Positions 60,128 through 64,000 of a DNA stretch of 64,000 nt are shown piece after piece; position 1 is the first letter of the stretch, and the number at the start of each line of letters is the position of its first letter. The DNA lies in the NCBI RefSeq assembly GCF_023073315.1, contig NZ_JADPJH010000036.1:1-64000 (forward strand), in the 5' to 3' direction. The DNA comes from Bradyrhizobium sp. 1. Its GTDB lineage: Bacteria; Pseudomonadota; Alphaproteobacteria; Rhizobiales; Xanthobacteraceae. The position numbers were made by a program, and so were the translations under genes. The notes beneath the pieces are model-generated. The model saw only the letters and a program-made list of their open reading frames with translations, was not told where the DNA came from and made no database searches.

Positions 60128-60580
60128 GTGCAGCAAGACGTGCGCGTGCGCTCCACCGCGCAAATCGCAGGCCATCCAATTCATCCGATGCTGGTGCCGA
60201 TCCCGATCGCGTGTTTCATCGGGGCGCTGCTGACTGATATCGCTTATGTCGTCAGCGCCGAGATCATGTGGGCGGATTTTTCCGCCTGGCTCCTTGTTGT
60301 CGGCGTCATCTTCGGCGTGCTGGCGGCCATCGCCGGCCTGACCGATTTCCTCGGCAACCGCCTGGTGCGGGCGCAGCCGCCGGCCTGGCCGCATCTGCTC
60401 GGCAATGCCGTGGCGCTGATCCTGGCGTTCTTCAACGCGCTGATTCATACGCGCGATGCCTGGACCTCGGTGTGGCCGACCGGGCTCATTCTTTCGGTGC
60501 TCACCGTGCTGATCCTGCCGGTCACCGGCTGGCTCGGCTGGGCCATGGTGTATCGCCACGGTGTGGGAGTCGCGCGATGA
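60128..60580 (+). CDS. DUF2231 membrane protein
   Basis: 150 residues from GTG 60128 with an ACGAGG site. The DUF2231 hallmark IAGHPIHPMLVPIPIACFIG starts the first helix; four helices in total follow (WLLVVGVIFGVLAAIAGLTD, GNAVALILAFFNALIH, ILSVLTVLILPVTGWLG). Its stop overlaps the next start (ATGA). DUF2231 proteins often accompany PQQ or haem dehydrogenases and may carry haem or quinone, which fits its partner here. Confidence 0.9.
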   Translation: MQQDVRVRSTAQIAGHPIHPMLVPIPIACFIGALLTDIAYVVSAEIMWADFSAWLLVVGVIFGVLAAIAGLTDFLGNRLVRAQPPAWPHLLGNAVALILAFFNALIHTRDAWTSVWPTGLILSVLTVLILPVTGWLGWAMVYRHGVGVAR

Positions 60581-61911
60581 TGTCCTTATTTGCCCGGGCG
60601 CTGTTGTGCTCTTCGCTTTTATGTCTTGCCGGCTGCGATGACGGAAGCGGCGATCCCAAGGCGCAGATCGGCGCCAATCCGAAACTGCCCGACATCCAGC
60701 AATATTGGCTGCCGCCGATGCACATCGCGCGCATCCTCGGCTGGAAGAAGGACGAGACACCGGCGGTCGCGCAGGGTTTGCAGGCGAAGGCCTTTGCGAC
60801 CGGCTTGCAGCATCCGCGCTTCCTCTATGTGCTTCCCAATGGCGACGTGCTGGTGGTGGAATCCAAGGCGCCGAAGGGCGCCGCGATCAAGCGGCCCAAG
60901 GAAATCGTGATGGGCTATGTCGAGTCCTGGGCGACATCCGGCGGCGATACCGGACCGAGCAACCGCATCACGCTATTGCGCGATACCAACGGCGACGGCG
61001 TGCCGGATACGCAAAGCGTCTTCCTCGATCATCTCAACTCACCGTTCGGCGTCGCGCTGGTCGGCAACGACCTCTACGTCGCCAACACCGACGCAATCAT
61101 GAAATATCCCTATACCGAGGGCGACACCAAGATCACCGCGCCGGGCACCGTGCTGACGCCACTGCCGGGTGGGCCGATCGACCATCACTGGACCAAAAGC
61201 CTGGTCGCAAGCCCCGACGGTTCAAAGCTCTATGCCGGCGTCGGCTCCAACAGCAACATCACCGAGAACGGCATGGAGGCCGAGCACAATCGTGCCAACA
61301 TTCTCGAAATCGATCGCGCCAGCGGCCGCTGGCGCATCTTTGCGAGCGGCCTGCGTAATCCGAACGGGCTGAGCTTCGAGCCGCAGACCGGAGCCCTGTG
61401 GACCGTCGTGAACGAGCGCGACGAGCTCGGCCCCGATCTCGTCCCCGACTACATGACATCGGTGAAGGACGGCGGCTTCTATGGCTGGCCCTACAGCTAT
61501 TACGGCCAGCATGTCGATCCCCGCGTCAAGCCGGAACGGCCGGATCTCGTCGCCAAGGCGATCGTGCCCGATTACGCGCTGAGCTCGCATGTCGCGCCGC
61601 TCGGAATGGCTTTCTCCACCGGCACGAGCCTGCCGGAAGCCTATCGTAACGGCGCCTTCGTCGGCGAGCACGGCAGCTGGAACAGGCAGGTGCTCAATGG
61701 TTACAAGGTCGTGTTCGTGCCGTTCAGCGACGGCAAGCCCAGCGGCCCCGCGCAGGACGTCGTCACGGGTTTCCTCAACAGCGACAATCAGGCCCGCGGC
61801 CGTCCCGTCGGTGTCGCCATCGACAAGACCGGCGCGCTGCTGGTGGCCGATGACAGCGGCAACACGGTGTGGCGCGTGAGCGCCGCGCATCCGCAGCTCA
61901 CGCAGCGATAG
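60577..61911 (+). CDS. Sorbosone/glucose dehydrogenase-like PQQ beta-propeller lipoprotein
   Basis: 444 residues, starting within the DUF2231 stop. A lipobox (LLCSSLLCLAG-C) predicts an anchored periplasmic lipoprotein. The soluble aldose-sugar dehydrogenase fold shows QGLQAKAFATGLQHPRFLYV, the central DHHWTKSLVASPDGSKLY, GLRNPNGLSFEPQTGALWTV, NERDELGPDLVPDYMT and the late GVAIDKTGALLVADDSGNTV. Residues near H-H-W and N-E-R-D are the usual PQQ/Ca2+ neighbours in this family. It oxidises an aldose or sorbosone in the periplasm, passing electrons toward quinone, perhaps through the membrane partner. Confidence 0.9.
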   Translation: MMSLFARALLCSSLLCLAGCDDGSGDPKAQIGANPKLPDIQQYWLPPMHIARILGWKKDETPAVAQGLQAKAFATGLQHPRFLYVLPNGDVLVVESKAPKGAAIKRPKEIVMGYVESWATSGGDTGPSNRITLLRDTNGDGVPDTQSVFLDHLNSPFGVALVGNDLYVANTDAIMKYPYTEGDTKITAPGTVLTPLPGGPIDHHWTKSLVASPDGSKLYAGVGSNSNITENGMEAEHNRANILEIDRASGRWRIFASGLRNPNGLSFEPQTGALWTVVNERDELGPDLVPDYMTSVKDGGFYGWPYSYYGQHVDPRVKPERPDLVAKAIVPDYALSSHVAPLGMAFSTGTSLPEAYRNGAFVGEHGSWNRQVLNGYKVVFVPFSDGKPSGPAQDVVTGFLNSDNQARGRPVGVAIDKTGALLVADDSGNTVWRVSAAHPQLTQR

Positions 61912-61921
61912 GAGTTCGACG

Positions 61922-62146
61922 ATGGGCCTTGCTCAATACGCGATCGTGCCGGTCGAGGATGAATGGGGCGTGCTGCATGATGGCGACGTCAAAAGCAGAT
62001 ACGTCACCAAGGAAGCCGCATTCGAGTCGGCGGTCGCCGCAGCATCCCTGGCGCTGCGCGAGGGGCACGAGGTTCATGTCAGCGTCCCCGGCCGTGATGC
62101 AGGCGACAATGCGCTGGGCATTCGAGACGGCCAAGAGGGCACCTGA
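61922..62146 (+). CDS. DUF2188-like small protein
   Basis: 74 residues with an AGGAG site, 10 bases after the dehydrogenase. The pattern YAIVPVEDEWGVLHDGDVKS, YVTKEAAFESAVAAASLALREG, EVHVSV matches DUF2188-type small proteins (a strand pair followed by a helix that shares its register with transport or stress proteins). No function is established to my knowledge. Confidence 0.75.
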   Translation: MGLAQYAIVPVEDEWGVLHDGDVKSRYVTKEAAFESAVAAASLALREGHEVHVSVPGRDAGDNALGIRDGQEGT

Positions 62147-62171
62147 CGAGCGCGCATCTGAGAAGGAGGCC

Positions 62172-62345
62172 ATGATGACCAAGCCTCGTGAGCCGAACGG
62201 CATTGAACCGTCTCGGTCCGAAGACGACATCCAGCGCGATCAGCTCGGCCCGCGCGGCGTGCCTAACGCTCCGGATCCGGCCAAGATGACGCCGCAGCGT
62301 GACAAGAAGACCCCGAAGCACGTCGATCCCGGCCATACTGCCTGA
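62172..62345 (+). CDS. Small hydrophilic protein, function unknown
   Basis: 57 residues with a strong AAGGAGGC site before ATG 62172 (a second ATG follows at once). The sequence is charged and proline-rich (EPNGIEPSRSEDDIQRDQLG, PRGVPNAPDPAKM), with no Cys and likely disorder. It lies 25 bases after the DUF2188 gene on the same strand. I do not recognise a family, but the ribosome site and codon use support it as real. Confidence 0.6.
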   Translation: MMTKPREPNGIEPSRSEDDIQRDQLGPRGVPNAPDPAKMTPQRDKKTPKHVDPGHTA

Positions 62346-62786
62346 TGCACGACCCGGCCGTTGACGTGATCAGACGATCCGCCGCCCGCGCCGCGCGACG
62401 ATCCGCATCGCGACCGCGGCACCGGTGTTGAAGGCGATGCGGTCGGCTGCTGGTCGTGCCAGGCAGCAGCACTCGGCGGACCACCTGTTGGAATCGTAGG
62501 GCGTGAGGCGATCGGCGGGGGTTGACCACGACCAACGCATCGCCGTGGCGCCGATCGTTGTGCAGGCGACGAGCCGACGGCTCGACGCAAAATAACATCA
62601 TGTTAGGTTTATCGCATAACTGGGTAATTGTGTTAGCCCGGCGATTGCCTATTGTCGCGACCAATCAGACACCTATCGGCAGCGACAAGCGCGCGGAAAA
62701 CTCCGCATAGCGCGCGGACAGTGCTGCCCAATTTCTCCAAGAAGCCCGCTCACGGGACGTCAACACACCAGTGGAGGAATTTTGAG
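62346..62786. other. Intergenic stretch before the final MFS gene
   Basis: No supported gene is visible. An AT-rich patch (62585-62640, ATAACATCATGTTAGG) could hold the promoter of the MFS gene. Nothing else is recognisable. Confidence 0.45.
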
Positions 62787-64000
62787 ATGACCGCGATCCG
62801 CGACATGAGTCAGTCCAGGAAGGCCGCTGCCAGCGGCTGGATCGGGTCGGCTCTCGAATATTATGACTTCTTCATCTACGCGACCGCCGCGTCGCTGATC
62901 TTCCCGCAAATCTTCTTCCCGTCGGAAAACCCGACCGTCGCAATCGTCGCATCGCTGGCGACCTATGGCGTCGGCTACGTCGCTCGTCCCATCGGTGCCT
63001 TCGTCCTCGGACATTGGGGCGACACTCATGGCCGCAAGACCGTCCTTATCGTCTGCATGTTCCTGATGGGCATCTCGACGATGGCGGTGGGTATCCTGCC
63101 GACCTATCAGCAGGTCGGCATCCTCGCGCCGATCCTGCTCGTCATCCTGCGCCTCGTGCAGGGATTTGCCGTGGCCGGCGAGATCTCCGGCGCGAGCTCG
63201 ATGATTCTGGAGCACGCGCCGTTCGGCCGGCGCGGCTTCTATGCAAGTTTTGCGCTCCAGGGCGTGCAAGCCGGACAAATCCTAGCGGCCGCTGTCTTCC
63301 TGCCGCTGGCGGCCTACATGCCGACCGAGGCCTTCAACAGCTGGGGTTGGCGGATTCCGTTCCTGCTGTCCTTCTTCGTCATCGTCGCGGGCTACGTCAT
63401 TCGTCGCGAAGTCGATGAGACCCCGGCTTTCGCCCGCGAGGGCGAGCGGGGAGAAACGCCGCGGGCGCCGATCGTCCAGGCCATCAAGCTGAGCTGGCGC
63501 GACATGCTCAGGGTCATCTGCATGGCCTTGATGAACGTCATTCCGGTCGTTGCGACCATCTTCGGTGCGGCCTATGCGGTGCAGCCGGCTTACGGCATCG
63601 GCTTTGCCAAGGACGTCTATCTCTGGATCCCGGTGCTCGGAAACATGCTGGCCGTGTTCGTCATTCCCTTCGTCGGCAATCTCTCCGACAAGGTCGGCCG
63701 CAAGCCTCCGATCATCGTGGGCGCGCTGCTCTCCGGTCTGCTCGCCTTCGGCTATCTCTATGCTATCAGCATCAAAAACGTGCCGCTTGCGATCCTGCTG
63801 TCGCTGCTGATGTGGGGTGTCGTCTATCAAGGCTACAACGCGATCTTCCCGAGCTTCTACCCGGAGCTGTTTCCGACCCGCACGCGTGTGTCGGCGATGG
63901 CGATCTCGCAGAACATCGGGACGACCATCACCGCGTTGCTCCCCGCGCTGTTTGCGATCGTGGCGCCTCCCGGCTCCGCCAACATTCCCTTGACGGTGGG
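62787..64000 (+). CDS. MFS transporter, metabolite:H+ symporter (MHS) type, cut by the window end
   Basis: The frame is open from ATG 62787 (GGAGG nine bases before) to the last base, giving about 404 residues of an expected 430-450. MHS-family marks are SGWIGSALEYYDFFIYATAA in helix 1, GAFVLGHWGDTHGRKTVLIV between helices 2 and 3, and LRLVQGFAVAGEISGASSMI-LEHAP in helix 4. Related proteins (ShiA, ProP, KgtP-like) import shikimate, osmolytes or dicarboxylates. No regulator or enzyme adjoins it inside the window, so its substrate is open. Confidence 0.92.
   Translation, partial: MTAIRDMSQSRKAAASGWIGSALEYYDFFIYATAASLIFPQIFFPSENPTVAIVASLATYGVGYVARPIGAFVLGHWGDTHGRKTVLIVCMFLMGISTMAVGILPTYQQVGILAPILLVILRLVQGFAVAGEISGASSMILEHAPFGRRGFYASFALQGVQAGQILAAAVFLPLAAYMPTEAFNSWGWRIPFLLSFFVIVAGYVIRREVDETPAFAREGERGETPRAPIVQAIKLSWRDMLRVICMALMNVIPVVATIFGAAYAVQPAYGIGFAKDVYLWIPVLGNMLAVFVIPFVGNLSDKVGRKPPIIVGALLSGLLAFGYLYAISIKNVPLAILLSLLMWGVVYQGYNAIFPSFYPELFPTRTRVSAMAISQNIGTTITALLPALFAIVAPPGSANIPLTV

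Noticed and set aside
59744..60760. Minus-strand open frame of 338 residues
   Set aside because: It overlaps the FNT start, the DUF2231 gene and the sorbosone dehydrogenase start on the other strand or frame.
1..64000. CRISPR arrays, rRNA genes, intact tRNAs, transposases
   Set aside because: I looked for regular spacers, rRNA motifs, full cloverleafs and DDE-type transposase fragments and saw none.

Overview
The window looks like an accessory, partly decaying stretch of an alphaproteobacterial chromosome, most likely Bradyrhizobium or a close Nitrobacteraceae relative. This is inference. It rests on the GC-rich codon use, the dense catabolic gene content, two small proteins at 31.0-31.7 kb that I associate with Bradyrhizobium, and tRNA 3' sequences of rhizobial type. 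There is no intact tRNA, rRNA, integrase, transposase or CRISPR array. There are four truncated tRNA 3' halves (Arg, Lys, Glu, Gly) and about ten gene relics, so the region reads as a mosaic of horizontally acquired catabolic modules with old integration scars.

Layout. 0-2 kb: the 3' end of an argininosuccinate lyase-family gene, then a relic zone holding a DctA 3' scrap and a tRNA-Arg scrap. 1.8-8.6 kb: an outer-membrane channel, a chemoreceptor, an IclR regulator, an MFS carrier and an ACMSD-type amidohydrolase. A shared upstream element suggests these form one IclR regulon that combines substrate sensing, entry and breakdown. 8.6-12.2 kb: a sugar-type unit (Gfo/Idh dehydrogenase, DUF993 aldolase-like protein, TIM-barrel isomerase) ending in a truncated glycerate kinase. 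12.2-13.8 kb: gene-free, with a tRNA-Lys relic and small repeats. 13.8-21.7 kb: a lactone/aromatic-type catabolic unit (DctA, CMD protein, SDR, PDC-lactonase-like amidohydrolase, MFS carrier, broken alpha/beta hydrolase) with a LysR gene and a frameshifted IclR gene. 21.7-23.2 kb: gene scraps and a tRNA-Glu relic.

23.2-30.9 kb: an acyl-CoA catabolic locus around a TetR regulator. A thiolase-like protein and a DUF35 protein diverge from TetR, CoA ligase, SDR, enoyl-CoA hydratase, flavin oxidoreductase and a branched-chain-type solute-binding protein. The thiolase-like protein has Ser where the nucleophilic Cys is expected, which recalls DUF35-dependent retro-aldolases. 31-40 kb: small rhizobial proteins, an NMT1/SsuABC-type ABC transporter, a GMC oxidoreductase, a second solute-binding protein and a decayed GH19/DUF2272-like hydrolase. 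40.4-49.2 kb: a second acyl-CoA locus with a CoA ligase and third solute-binding protein on the minus strand, then an NTF2-like protein, an APH-type phosphotransferase, two proteins of unknown function, a second CoA ligase and a TetR regulator. The phosphotransferase and the small protein overlapping it resemble the LvaA/LvaB arrangement of levulinate catabolism, and this is the best candidate for an undescribed pathway.

49.8-56.1 kb: a second locus type, with an aconitase paralogue, an ACS-family MFS carrier, a GntR regulator and a Tat-exported lactonase-fold protein, both intergenic regions sharing an 11-mer. 56.1-59.1 kb: more scars (an 81-bp repeat pair, an ArdC antirestriction relic, a tRNA-Gly relic, a ureidoglycine aminohydrolase relic) around a MarR-controlled monooxygenase/membrane-protein pair. 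59.1-64 kb: a formate/nitrite-type channel, a DUF2231 membrane protein with a sorbosone-dehydrogenase-like lipoprotein, two small proteins, and an MHS-type MFS carrier cut by the window end.
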